From positions 1 through 5,435 of the forward strand of contig JAHHSP010000087.1 of the NCBI GenBank assembly GCA_020025115.1: a DNA stretch of 5,435 nucleotides, in the 5' to 3' direction. This stretch comes from Collinsella sp. GTDB taxonomy: Bacteria > Actinomycetota > Coriobacteriia > Coriobacteriales > Coriobacteriaceae. Below, one piece after another: positions 1 to 5,435 of this stretch. The first letter of the stretch is position 1. Every line of letters begins with the position of its first letter. Both the position numbers and the translations under genes were made by a program. The notes under the pieces were generated by a model that had not been told where the DNA came from, did not search any database, and saw only the letters and a program-made list of their open reading frames with translations.

Positions 1-36
1 CATTTACCGCTCTTGGACCCAAGTTCGGCGATTGCC

Positions 37-66
37 GGCGCCCGTCGCGAACCTGCGATGGGCGCC
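37..66. repeat. Inverted repeat, 12-bp stem with 6-base loop
   Basis: GGCGCCCGTCGC (37-48) pairs with GCGATGGGCGCC (55-66) around the loop GAACCT, with one G-T wobble. It abuts the next palindrome, and the unit CGCCCGT occurs in both (39-45 and 66-72). A role in transcript folding or termination is possible but not shown. Confidence 0.6.
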
Positions 67-83
67 GCCCGTTTAAACGGGCG
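66..83. repeat. Perfect 18-bp palindrome in the leader
   Basis: CGCCCGTTTAAACGGGCG is its own reverse complement. It could be a protein-binding operator, since symmetric dimer sites look like this, or a hairpin with a short TTTAAA loop in the leader RNA. It ends 33 bases before the antiporter start codon. Confidence 0.6.
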
Positions 84-116
84 CGACGTAGTGTCACGCG
101 ATCAAGAAAGACCGTC

Positions 117-1103
117 ATGCTCCTGCAACTCCTCCTCATCATCGTAGGATTCTCGCTCCTCGTCTGGGGCGCCGACCTGCTCGTCAACGGCTCCAGCCAA
201 ATCGCCGCACGCGTGGGCCTGCCCGACCGCGTGATCGGCCTCACGGTCGTCGCCGTGGGCACCGCCATGCCCGAGCTCGTGGTGAGCGTGGTGTCGGCGA
301 TCGACGGACATGCCGATATGGCGTTCGGCAACGTCGCCGGCAGCTGTCTGGCGAACCTCCTGCTCATCCTGGGCATGAGCGCCGTCATCACGCAACTGCC
401 CCTCGCCCGTCACACCCAGCGCTTCGAAATCCCCGTGAGCGTCGCCTCCGTGCTGCTGCTCATGCTGCTCGCCAACACCGATGGGCAACTCACCTCCTTT
501 GAGGGCACGGCCCTCCTCGTCGTCTTCGTCGCCTTCATGTCCTATACCGTCTTCCTGGGCCTGCGAGAGGGCGACAGCGGTCATGACGACCTCGATCCCG
601 AAACGCAGCTCGAGCCCCGCGAGCTCGAAGACGACACCGCCGACGAGCCTCGGGGCATGCTCGCGTCCATCGCGCTCGTGCTGTTTGGCATCGCGCTGCT
701 CAAGTTCGGCGCCGACTACGTGGTCGACAACTCCGTATCCATTGCCACTGCCCTGGGCATCAGCGAGCGCGTCATCGGCATCACCGTCATCGCCCTGGGC
801 ACGTGCCTGCCCGAGCTCGTCACCTCCGTCGTCGCCGCGTTCAAGGGCAACACCGACATCGCCGTCGGCAATGTCGTGGGCTCCAACATCACCAACGTCC
901 TTCTGGTCATGGGCGTTCCGGCGCTGTTCTCCCCCGTCACCTATGCAGCTGGGTACAACCTTGATTTCGCCTTGATCGCCATCTTCTCCATCATGCTCGT
1001 GGGCTTTGCCTTTGTAGGCACCAGACACGCCATGACCCGGCGCGAGGGCGTCATCTTCGTGTTCCTCTACATCATCTACATCGTGACCTCCGCCGTACTG
1101 TAG
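117..1103 (+). CDS. Calcium/sodium antiporter (CaCA superfamily, YrbG-like)
   Basis: This is a 328-residue inner-membrane cation exchanger, probably Na+/Ca2+ antiport or related K+-dependent exchange. Two homologous alpha-repeats are plain. Repeat 1 is around residues 36-86, with GTAMPE at 48-53 and GNVAGSCLAN at 71-80. Repeat 2 is around residues 216-266, with GTCLPE at 228-233 and GNVVGSNITN at 251-260. The ion-binding glutamates E53 and E233 are kept. Hydrophobic segments fill both halves, giving about ten membrane spans, and the halves are joined by an acidic loop at about residues 150-180. Length and layout match the bacterial family. The start at 117 gives the usual hydrophobic first helix (MLLQLLLIIVGF). 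Its ribosome binding site is weak (AAGAAAG, 104-110). Oddities are Ala50 and Cys230 where GTS motifs usually carry Ser, and Cys77 in the first GSN motif. The exact ions moved cannot be read from sequence. Confidence 0.93.
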   Translation: MLLQLLLIIVGFSLLVWGADLLVNGSSQIAARVGLPDRVIGLTVVAVGTAMPELVVSVVSAIDGHADMAFGNVAGSCLANLLLILGMSAVITQLPLARHTQRFEIPVSVASVLLLMLLANTDGQLTSFEGTALLVVFVAFMSYTVFLGLREGDSGHDDLDPETQLEPRELEDDTADEPRGMLASIALVLFGIALLKFGADYVVDNSVSIATALGISERVIGITVIALGTCLPELVTSVVAAFKGNTDIAVGNVVGSNITNVLLVMGVPALFSPVTYAAGYNLDFALIAIFSIMLVGFAFVGTRHAMTRREGVIFVFLYIIYIVTSAVL

Positions 1104-1186
1104 GACGCCGCCGCGCACCGCATGGACGTGCGCGACGAACACACATGCGTCGTCTTATTCGCCAACCCCCCCCACCCAATAGATCG

Positions 1187-1218
1187 GGCCTGCGAGTGCC
1201 GAGCTCGCAGGCCTTTTT
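1187..1218 (+). terminator. Rho-independent terminator after the antiporter gene
   Basis: A perfect 10-bp stem, GGCCTGCGAG (1187-1196) with CTCGCAGGCC (1204-1213), has a 7-base loop and is followed directly by TTTTT (1214-1218). It lies 84 bases past the antiporter stop codon and separates that transcript from the helicase promoter. Confidence 0.9.
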
Positions 1219-1251
1219 GTGGCGCCTCCGTTCATTCCTTCTCCTACATTC

Positions 1252-1267
1252 TAGAACATATGTTCTA
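1252..1267. promoter_or_regulatory. LexA-type SOS box (perfect 16-bp palindrome)
   Basis: TAGAACATATGTTCTA is perfectly symmetric and holds the core GAAC-N4-GTTC. This matches the established Gram-positive/actinobacterial LexA (Cheo) box, whose consensus is close to CGAACATATGTTCG. Only the outermost C/G pair of that consensus differs (A/T here). It overlaps the expected -35 position of the helicase promoter, so a bound repressor would block RNA polymerase. Binding by LexA is inferred from the match; another dimeric repressor is possible. Confidence 0.75.
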
Positions 1268-1281
1268 TTTTATGCTATACT
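1253..1281 (+). promoter_or_regulatory. Extended -10 promoter of the helicase gene
   Basis: The -10 element is TATACT (1276-1281), preceded by TGC, giving an extended -10 motif (TGN-TATACT). A poor -35 (AGAACA, 1253-1258) sits 17 bases upstream inside the palindrome. The extended -10 may compensate for the weak -35. Transcription should start near 1288, about 29 bases before the start codon. Confidence 0.65.
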
Positions 1282-1303
1282 CATCTCACGAGATTTGCAC
1301 GAG

Positions 1304-1310
1304 AGGAGGG
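1304..1310 (+). promoter_or_regulatory. Strong ribosome binding site fixing the helicase start
   Basis: AGGAGGG lies 6 bases before ATG at 1317. It selects this ATG over the upstream in-frame ATG at 1122, which would place the terminator and promoter inside the coding region. Confidence 0.88.
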
Positions 1311-1316
1311 CCGCGC

Positions 1317-3824
1317 ATGAACGCGTTCAACCGCTATGCGCCCTTTATCCAGGACTTCATCTATGCCCATGATTGGGAGAATTTGCGCTCCATCCAGGTT
1401 GCCGCAGCAGATGCGATCTTCAATACCGAAAACAACGTTCTGCTCACCGCATCGACGGCATCGGGCAAAACCGAGGCGGCCTTCTTCCCCATCCTCACCG
1501 AGTTTTGGGAAAATCCACCGGCGACCGTAGGAGCCCTCTACATCGGCCCACTCAAGGCCCTCATCAACGATCAGTTCCAACGGCTCGACGCCCTCTGCGA
1601 GGAAGCGGACATCCCGGTCTGGCGGTGGCACGGGGATGTCTCCTCGTCCCACAAGGCAAAGCTCCTCAAAAAACCAAGCGGGATCTTGCAAATCACACCG
1701 GAGTCGCTCGAGGCGCTGCTGCTCCACCGCCACGCGGCGGTCGGGCGCCTGTTCGGCGATCTGCGCTACGTCGTCATCGACGAAGTTCACTCCCTGCTGC
1801 GAGGCGATCGCGGCGGGCAGGCCCTCTGCCTCATAGAGCGCCTATCGCGCATGGCGGGGGTCAACCCGCGGCGCATCGGCCTATCGGCGACCATCGGCGA
1901 CCCCGAGCGTGCGGGCGCCTTTCTCTCGGCGGGCACGGGAAGGGACTGCGTCATCCCCCGCTTCGAGGAGCCCCGGCGCACGTGGCGCCTTTCCATGGAG
2001 CACTTCTACACGGCTGGACCGCAGGCACCGGAGCGCACCTTCGAGCCCCTTGGGCCACGCGAGGCCGATGTGACGCGCAGCAGCAGCCCGCATGAGCTTC
2101 CCGCAGATGGCGAGACACGCATCGAGGCACTTCCCGACGGGGAGATCATGGCCCGCACCGACATCGCGCCGCGTGATGCCGATCCGGGGCTCGGCTACAT
2201 CTTCGAACATACGCGCGGGCGCAAATGTCTCGTGTTCGTCAATTCCCGCGAGGAGGCCGAATCCGTCTGCTCGAGCCTGCGCGCGTATTGTGAGGCCCAA
2301 CGCGAACCGGACCGTTTCCTCATCCACCACGGCAACCTCTCCGCCTCATATCGGCAGAGCGCCGAGGAGCTCATGCGCGACGACGAGCAGCGCCAAACCA
2401 CCATCACCACCGCAACCTTGGAACTCGGCATCGATATCGGCCGGCTCGAGCGGGCCTTCCAAATCGACGCGCCATTCACCGTGTCGAGTTTTCTGCAGCG
2501 GATGGGGCGCACGGGCCGGCGCGACCTGCCGCCTGAGATGCACTTCGTCATGAGAGAAGACCAACCCGAACCGCGTGCGATGCTGCCTGAGAGCATCCCC
2601 TGGAAGCTGATTCAGGGTATCGCCCTGGTCCAGCTTTACCGCGAGGAGCACTGGGTCGAACCCCCGGCGCTCGATCGCCTACCCTATAGTCTTCTGTATC
2701 ACCAGGTCATGAGCACGCTCGCGAGTTGCGGTGAGCTAACGCCCGCGGAGCTGGCGAACCGCGTGCTCACCCTTTCGTATTTCCATCGCATCAGCACCGA
2801 CGACTTGCGTTGCCTGCTGCACCACCTCATCGAAACGGAGCACATCGAGATCACAGAGGGAGGGGGTCTCATCGTCGGGCTCTCCGGGGAGCGAATCACC
2901 AACTCCTTCAAGTTTTACGCGGTGTTTCAAGAAAGCGAGGAGTTCACCGTACGATGCGAGTCCGCGGAGCTCGGAACGATCGTGAATCCGCCACCTGCAG
3001 GTGAGCGCATCGCCATCGCGGGACACTGCTGGCTCGTCGAGGAGGTCGATTGGGAGCGACATCTCGTCTATTGCACTCAAGTGAAGGGGCGTGTTCCCGC
3101 CTATTTCGGCGATTGCGCAGGTGACATCGACACCCATGTACTCGAGCGCATGCAGCGCGTGCTCGAGGAGCACGATGTCTATCCATACCTGATGGGCAAC
3201 GCCCGTGCTCGCCTCGCGCAAGCGCGCCACGTCGCCGCCAACGCGGGGATTGCCGGCGGGGGCCGGAGTGTATACGTCGAAAACCGCACCGAAGATACCG
3301 AGGATATCTGGGAGGCCGACGAACACGGCGAGATTCGATGCTCGGGTCCCGCCCATGCGCCAGCCGGCGCATGGGGCACGGACGGCGCACGCACGGCACT
3401 CGGGTCCGGGGACGGCCCATCAATGGGGGCAGGGCCCCTTATCAACCTGGGCGGAGACACGTGGGCGCTCTTTCCATGGCTGGGCAGCTACGCTTTCCTC
3501 GCACTTGAACGATTGATCAAGATCAAGTGCGCGACCGAGTTGGGAATCAAGGGGCTCGATCCGTCCCGTCCCTATTTCCTGCAGTTTCGCATGAAAGCGG
3601 ATGCGCGCACGTTCTTCGAGGTAGTGGCCTCCGAGGCAGAGATGGACTTCAATCCAATCGAACTCTTGTATCCCGATGAGGTTCCCTATTTCGATAAATA
3701 CGATGAGTTCTTGCCCGCAGAGTTGGTCCGCAAGGGCTTTGCCGAAGGCGTACTCGACATAGACGGCATGCGCCGAAGGGTCACCGGCTGGCGCGACGCA
3801 ATGGTGCAAGGGAGGGAGTTTTAG
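1317..3824 (+). CDS. Lhr-like DEAD/DEAH-box superfamily 2 helicase
   Basis: This is an 835-residue ATP-dependent nucleic-acid translocase/helicase, cytoplasmic, probably acting in DNA repair. The helicase motifs run in order: I (Walker A, TASTASGKT, 44-52), Ia (GPLKAL, 77-82), Ib (TPESLEALL, 128-135), II (DEVH, 155-158), III (SAT, 190-192), IV (VFVNS, 306-310), V (TTATLELGIDIG, 364-375) and VI (QRMGRTGRR, 394-402). A winged-helix-like part follows (about 455-515). Next comes a beta-barrel-like part (about 525-600) with AGHCWLVEEVD and GRVPAYFGD, which resembles the Lhr-core pattern. Residues 655-712 are a Gly/Ala/acidic low-complexity linker. The tail has KYDEFLPAELVRKGF (794-808). The length fits an Lhr core without the long extra C-terminal region of mycobacterial Lhr, which is about 1500 residues in full. 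A second variable insert lies between the RecA domains (about 235-290). No DUF1998 cysteine cluster is seen, arguing against MrfA/YprA. It is transcribed alone, with a LexA-type box at its promoter. Family placement is firm at the helicase level and likely at the Lhr level; the substrate is inferred. Confidence 0.9.
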   Translation: MNAFNRYAPFIQDFIYAHDWENLRSIQVAAADAIFNTENNVLLTASTASGKTEAAFFPILTEFWENPPATVGALYIGPLKALINDQFQRLDALCEEADIPVWRWHGDVSSSHKAKLLKKPSGILQITPESLEALLLHRHAAVGRLFGDLRYVVIDEVHSLLRGDRGGQALCLIERLSRMAGVNPRRIGLSATIGDPERAGAFLSAGTGRDCVIPRFEEPRRTWRLSMEHFYTAGPQAPERTFEPLGPREADVTRSSSPHELPADGETRIEALPDGEIMARTDIAPRDADPGLGYIFEHTRGRKCLVFVNSREEAESVCSSLRAYCEAQREPDRFLIHHGNLSASYRQSAEELMRDDEQRQTTITTATLELGIDIGRLERAFQIDAPFTVSSFLQRMGRTGRRDLPPEMHFVMREDQPEPRAMLPESIPWKLIQGIALVQLYREEHWVEPPALDRLPYSLLYHQVMSTLASCGELTPAELANRVLTLSYFHRISTDDLRCLLHHLIETEHIEITEGGGLIVGLSGERITNSFKFYAVFQESEEFTVRCESAELGTIVNPPPAGERIAIAGHCWLVEEVDWERHLVYCTQVKGRVPAYFGDCAGDIDTHVLERMQRVLEEHDVYPYLMGNARARLAQARHVAANAGIAGGGRSVYVENRTEDTEDIWEADEHGEIRCSGPAHAPAGAWGTDGARTALGSGDGPSMGAGPLINLGGDTWALFPWLGSYAFLALERLIKIKCATELGIKGLDPSRPYFLQFRMKADARTFFEVVASEAEMDFNPIELLYPDEVPYFDKYDEFLPAELVRKGFAEGVLDIDGMRRRVTGWRDAMVQGREF
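3341..3407. repeat. Hairpin and short direct repeats inside the helicase linker
   Basis: A perfect 10-bp inverted repeat, CCCATGCGCC (3352-3361) with GGCGCATGGG (3366-3375), has the 4-base loop AGCC. It is bracketed by two copies of CTCGGGTCC (3341-3349 and 3399-3407). All of it falls in the low-complexity linker of the helicase and stays in frame. It could be a remnant of a small palindromic insertion or a chance product of GC-rich linker codons. Confidence 0.45.
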
Positions 3825-3892
3825 CACCGTGGAACCGCGACGAGCGGCGTGAGGTCGACGGGGGGCATATGGGGGCGTAGAGAGCCTCGCCC
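3825..3892. other. Short gap between convergent genes
   Basis: The helicase (+) and the SpeE-like gene (-) end 68 bases apart. No stem followed by a T-run is seen on either strand, so termination may be factor-dependent or the two transcripts may overlap at their 3' ends. Confidence 0.5.
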
Positions 3893-4783
3893 TCAGACAT
3901 CGCGCATGACCTCACCATACAGGGCCTCATCGAGAGTCAGCTCGCCGTGGAAAGAATAGGCGCCGTCGGTCGCGATGAGCAGGTAGTTGTCCTCGGCGCC
4001 GAACTCGGCATCCTCGCAGGGGACCACATGGACATGCGTGAACACCGAAGCGGCGGTCGCCACGGCATCTCGCAGAAAATCGATGTTCTCCCCACCCGAG
4101 GAAGTAACGATATTCGCGAGGTACAGCCCTCCGGGATTCAGGCAGACCTTGACCTGTCGAAGGGCCTCCTCCGTGGCGAGGGCGCGAACGGGCTCGCAGC
4201 CCGCAAAGCAATCGTTCACAATCGCATCGTAGCGCACCCCCTCGGCCAAGGCCTGGGAGACGAACGTTCGTGCGTCCGCCGTTATCAGCCGCAGCCGATC
4301 GGCGGCGATGCGCTCGAGCTCATCGAGGAAGAACCACCGGCGAGCCAACCTCGTAACGGCCGGGTCGATTTCAACGACATCCATATCGAGGGAGGGGCGC
4401 GCGGTGAGCGCATGCTTGGGGTACGCGTACCCGCCGCCGCCCATCACGAGGACGCGCTCGACACCGGCGCCCGTTGCCACGCGCTTGGGCACTTCGACGT
4501 CGAACATGCAGTCAAACGCTCGGTAGTACGCGAACACCGGCTCAAAGCGCCGTTCATCCAAGTACGTGGCGCTCTGATACACGCCGCCCTGTTGAAGAAC
4601 GCGAACCTGTTCGCCCGCGCCATCTCGGACCTTCTTCACCCGAGCCATACCCGACTTGGTCCGCACAAGTCGCGGGTACCGGGACCCCGCAAACATGGCC
4701 ACGGCGCCGGCGGTGACGGCGCAGAGGGCCATCCCCGCCGCAATTCCGGCAGTCCCAGAAGCGTTCAAGGGCTTTCGAGTCAT
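3893..4783 (-). CDS. Membrane-anchored spermidine-synthase-like (SpeE-like) protein
   Basis: This 296-residue protein has one N-terminal membrane helix (about 11-33), then the spermidine-synthase/methyltransferase fold. The small N-terminal beta domain keeps the family pattern QSATYLDE (70-77) and EPVFAYY. The Rossmann part shows VLVMGGGGYAYPK (111-123), VEIDP (137-141, acidic residue for the nucleoside), TADAR (168-172) and YDAIVNDCFAG (185-195). True aminopropyltransferases have GGGDG and a D-x-x-D motif in these places. By motif alignment the first Asp of D-x-x-D is kept (D191), but the GGGDG Asp is Gly118 and the second is Ala194, so polyamine synthesis is doubtful. It may act as a methyltransferase or on another acceptor. 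The start at 4783 is chosen from AAGGA 6 bases upstream and the ATGA overlap with the Elp3 stop. A longer open frame reaching 5164 merely shadows Elp3. It is probably co-translated with elp3. Confidence 0.82.
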   Translation of the reverse strand: MTRKPLNASGTAGIAAGMALCAVTAGAVAMFAGSRYPRLVRTKSGMARVKKVRDGAGEQVRVLQQGGVYQSATYLDERRFEPVFAYYRAFDCMFDVEVPKRVATGAGVERVLVMGGGGYAYPKHALTARPSLDMDVVEIDPAVTRLARRWFFLDELERIAADRLRLITADARTFVSQALAEGVRYDAIVNDCFAGCEPVRALATEEALRQVKVCLNPGGLYLANIVTSSGGENIDFLRDAVATAASVFTHVHVVPCEDAEFGAEDNYLLIATDGAYSFHGELTLDEALYGEVMRDV

Positions 4784-5435
4784 GTGAGTTCCTTTTGCTG
4801 ATACAGGCCATGGTCGACGAAGCCAAGATGGCGGTAGTACTCGCGCGTACCCACCGCGCTGATCACATTGAGACGGTTGTAGCCGGCCTCGCGAGCGAGT
4901 TCGGAAGCCCGCTCGATCAGACGACGGCCCAAACCCAGGTGCTGGGCGGATGTTCCGCCAGCGCCGAGGCGTGTGGCCATACCGTACACGTGGACTTCGC
5001 GAATCATCGCCTCCCCGGGCGCTATGGGCAGGCACCCACCTCCGAAGAAAGCCGTCCCGGACTCGGAACCCGCCTCGCCGGAAGCGCAGAACGCGCGAAC
5101 GTACCCCTCGTCTGGCAGAGACAGACGCAGGAAGCCCGCAATGCGGTTCTCGGGCGTCACCCACTGCAAGAAGTGCTCGCGCGTGTTCGATGTCACATAC
5201 GGGACGTCCTCCATATGCAGCTCGCCGACGGCCACTTCACCCGTAGCGACCTCGCGAAAACGGATCTCCTGGATGCCGCGCACATCCCCTTGAGAACGCA
5301 AGCGATTCTCGACGAGCTGACGAAGGTTCGGCTTCTTGTTCCCCGCCACGATGTCGTGCGAGGAAAAGTCTCGGATCATGCGAGAGATGCGGCAAAACGG
5401 AGGGGTTGCGGCAACGTCGCTCACCAGAATGTCGA
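4780..5435 (-). CDS. elp3: tRNA uridine(34) 5-carboxymethylaminomethyl-modification enzyme Elp3, C-terminal part (runs off the window)
   Basis: Only the last 217 residues are visible. The frame is open to the right edge, so the 5' part lies outside; the GTG at 5424 is internal, not a start. Elp3 joins a radical-SAM domain to a GNAT acetyltransferase domain and uses acetyl-CoA to make 5-carboxymethyl-uridine at the tRNA wobble position. The visible start is the end of the radical-SAM part and the linker, with NLRQLVENRLRSQG and IRFREV. The GNAT domain then shows GFLRLSLPDE, IREVHVYG, the acetyl-CoA loop QHLGLGRRL (4918-4944), VISAVGTREYYRHLGF (YY at 4834-4839) and the closing GLYQQKEL, all typical of Elp3. 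An Ala/Gly/Ser-rich stretch (about 5015-5095) separates LRLSLPDE from IREVHVYG. The iron-sulfur cysteines are not in view. Its stop codon overlaps the start of the SpeE-like gene by 4 bases. Confidence 0.9.
   Translation of the reverse strand, partial: DILVSDVAATPPFCRISRMIRDFSSHDIVAGNKKPNLRQLVENRLRSQGDVRGIQEIRFREVATGEVAVGELHMEDVPYVTSNTREHFLQWVTPENRIAGFLRLSLPDEGYVRAFCASGEAGSESGTAFFGGGCLPIAPGEAMIREVHVYGMATRLGAGGTSAQHLGLGRRLIERASELAREAGYNRLNVISAVGTREYYRHLGFVDHGLYQQKELT
4790..4794 (-). promoter_or_regulatory. Ribosome binding site of the SpeE-like gene
   Basis: AAGGA on the minus strand lies 6 bases before the ATG at 4783 and inside the last codons of elp3. With the ATGA overlap it supports translational coupling and rules out the long N-terminal extension. 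Confidence 0.75.

Larger units (their letters stand above)
1..116. other. Leader/intergenic region upstream of the antiporter with two tandem hairpins
   Basis: No coding sequence is supported here. Two GC-rich inverted repeats stand side by side. The first is a 12-bp stem at 37-48 paired with 55-66, with one G-T wobble and a 6-base loop. The second is an 18-bp perfect palindrome at 66-83 centred on TTTAAA. Neither is followed by a T-run on either strand, so neither is a textbook rho-independent terminator. No convincing -35/-10 pair was found. The region may hold the end of an upstream transcription unit lying outside the window, or a structured 5' leader. Confidence 0.5.
1104..1316. other. 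Intergenic region between antiporter and helicase
   Basis: About 80 bases after the antiporter stop carry nothing recognisable except a C8 tract (1166-1173). Then come the terminator (1187-1218), the LexA-type palindrome (1252-1267), an extended -10 promoter and a strong ribosome binding site. The stretch from 1220 on is much richer in A+T than the rest of the window, as expected for a promoter. An open frame runs through this region into the helicase from 1122, but it crosses the terminator and promoter and is not considered coding. Confidence 0.7.

Noticed and set aside
102..1142. 346-residue open frame on the minus strand opposite the antiporter
   Set aside because: Its product is dominated by Gly, Asp, Glu, His and Ala with no recognisable domain, as expected for the antisense of a GC-rich membrane protein gene. 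It also runs across the real gene's start.
1166..1173. Run of eight C as a phase-variation tract
   Set aside because: It is intergenic, upstream of the terminator and not near any promoter or start codon, so slippage would have no evident effect.
1122..1316. 65-residue N-terminal extension of the helicase
   Set aside because: It would translate through a perfect terminator, the palindrome and the promoter. A strong ribosome binding site sits just before the ATG at 1317.
1104..3824. Helicase as part of an antiphage defence island
   Set aside because: No nuclease, methyltransferase or other defence partner is nearby. The neighbours are transport and tRNA-modification genes, and the promoter points to DNA repair.
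4260..4271. Palindrome ACGAACGTTCGT as an SOS box
   Set aside because: There is no spacer between the half-sites, and it lies inside coding sequence far from any promoter.
4601..4614. Palindrome GCGAAC-CT-GTTCGC as a second SOS box
   Set aside because: The spacer between GAAC and GTTC is 2 bases, not 4, and it lies inside the SpeE-like coding region.
3947..4801. 284-residue open frame on the plus strand opposite the SpeE-like gene
   Set aside because: It has no recognisable domain, and the opposite strand carries intact SpeE-like motifs.
4784..5164. N-terminal extension of the SpeE-like gene (423-residue version)
   Set aside because: The extra residues are Arg/Gly-rich and out of frame over elp3, whose own translation is clearly conserved. 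The ATG at 4783 has a ribosome binding site and the ATGA overlap.

Overview
The window is GC-rich DNA from a bacterium. A LexA-type box of the Gram-positive/actinobacterial form (GAAC-N4-GTTC), strong purine-rich ribosome binding sites before two of the genes and a bacterial Elp3 together point to Actinomycetota, perhaps Coriobacteriia. That placement is inference. Four protein-coding genes are supported: two read rightward and two read leftward.

Layout: 1-116 is a leader with two tandem GC-rich hairpins. 117-1103 (+) encodes a cation/Ca2+ exchanger of the YrbG type, with two inverted alpha-repeats. 1104-1316 is an intergenic region with a clean rho-independent terminator (1187-1218). It is followed by a 16-bp perfect palindrome of LexA/SOS-box type, which overlaps the -35 region of an extended -10 promoter. 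1317-3824 (+) encodes an 835-residue Lhr-core-like superfamily 2 helicase. 3825-3892 is a short convergent gap without a recognisable terminator. On the minus strand, an Elp3 gene enters from the right edge (its 3' part, 4780 to beyond 5435). It overlaps by 4 bp (ATGA) a 296-residue membrane-anchored spermidine-synthase-like protein (3893-4783).

How they fit: the antiporter looks like an independent housekeeping transport gene, closed off by its own terminator. The helicase is a separate unit with its own promoter, and the palindrome suggests induction by DNA damage. That agrees with the role of Lhr-family helicases in DNA repair. The leftward pair is almost certainly translationally coupled. 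Elp3 installs the cm5 group on wobble uridine of tRNA. Its partner keeps an S-adenosyl-binding Rossmann fold but has lost two of the acidic amine-binding residues of true aminopropyltransferases, so its substrate is open.

The two most interesting points are the SOS-box-controlled Lhr-like helicase and the overlapping pairing of Elp3 with a degenerate SpeE-like enzyme. No RNA gene, CRISPR array, insertion sequence or prophage gene was seen.
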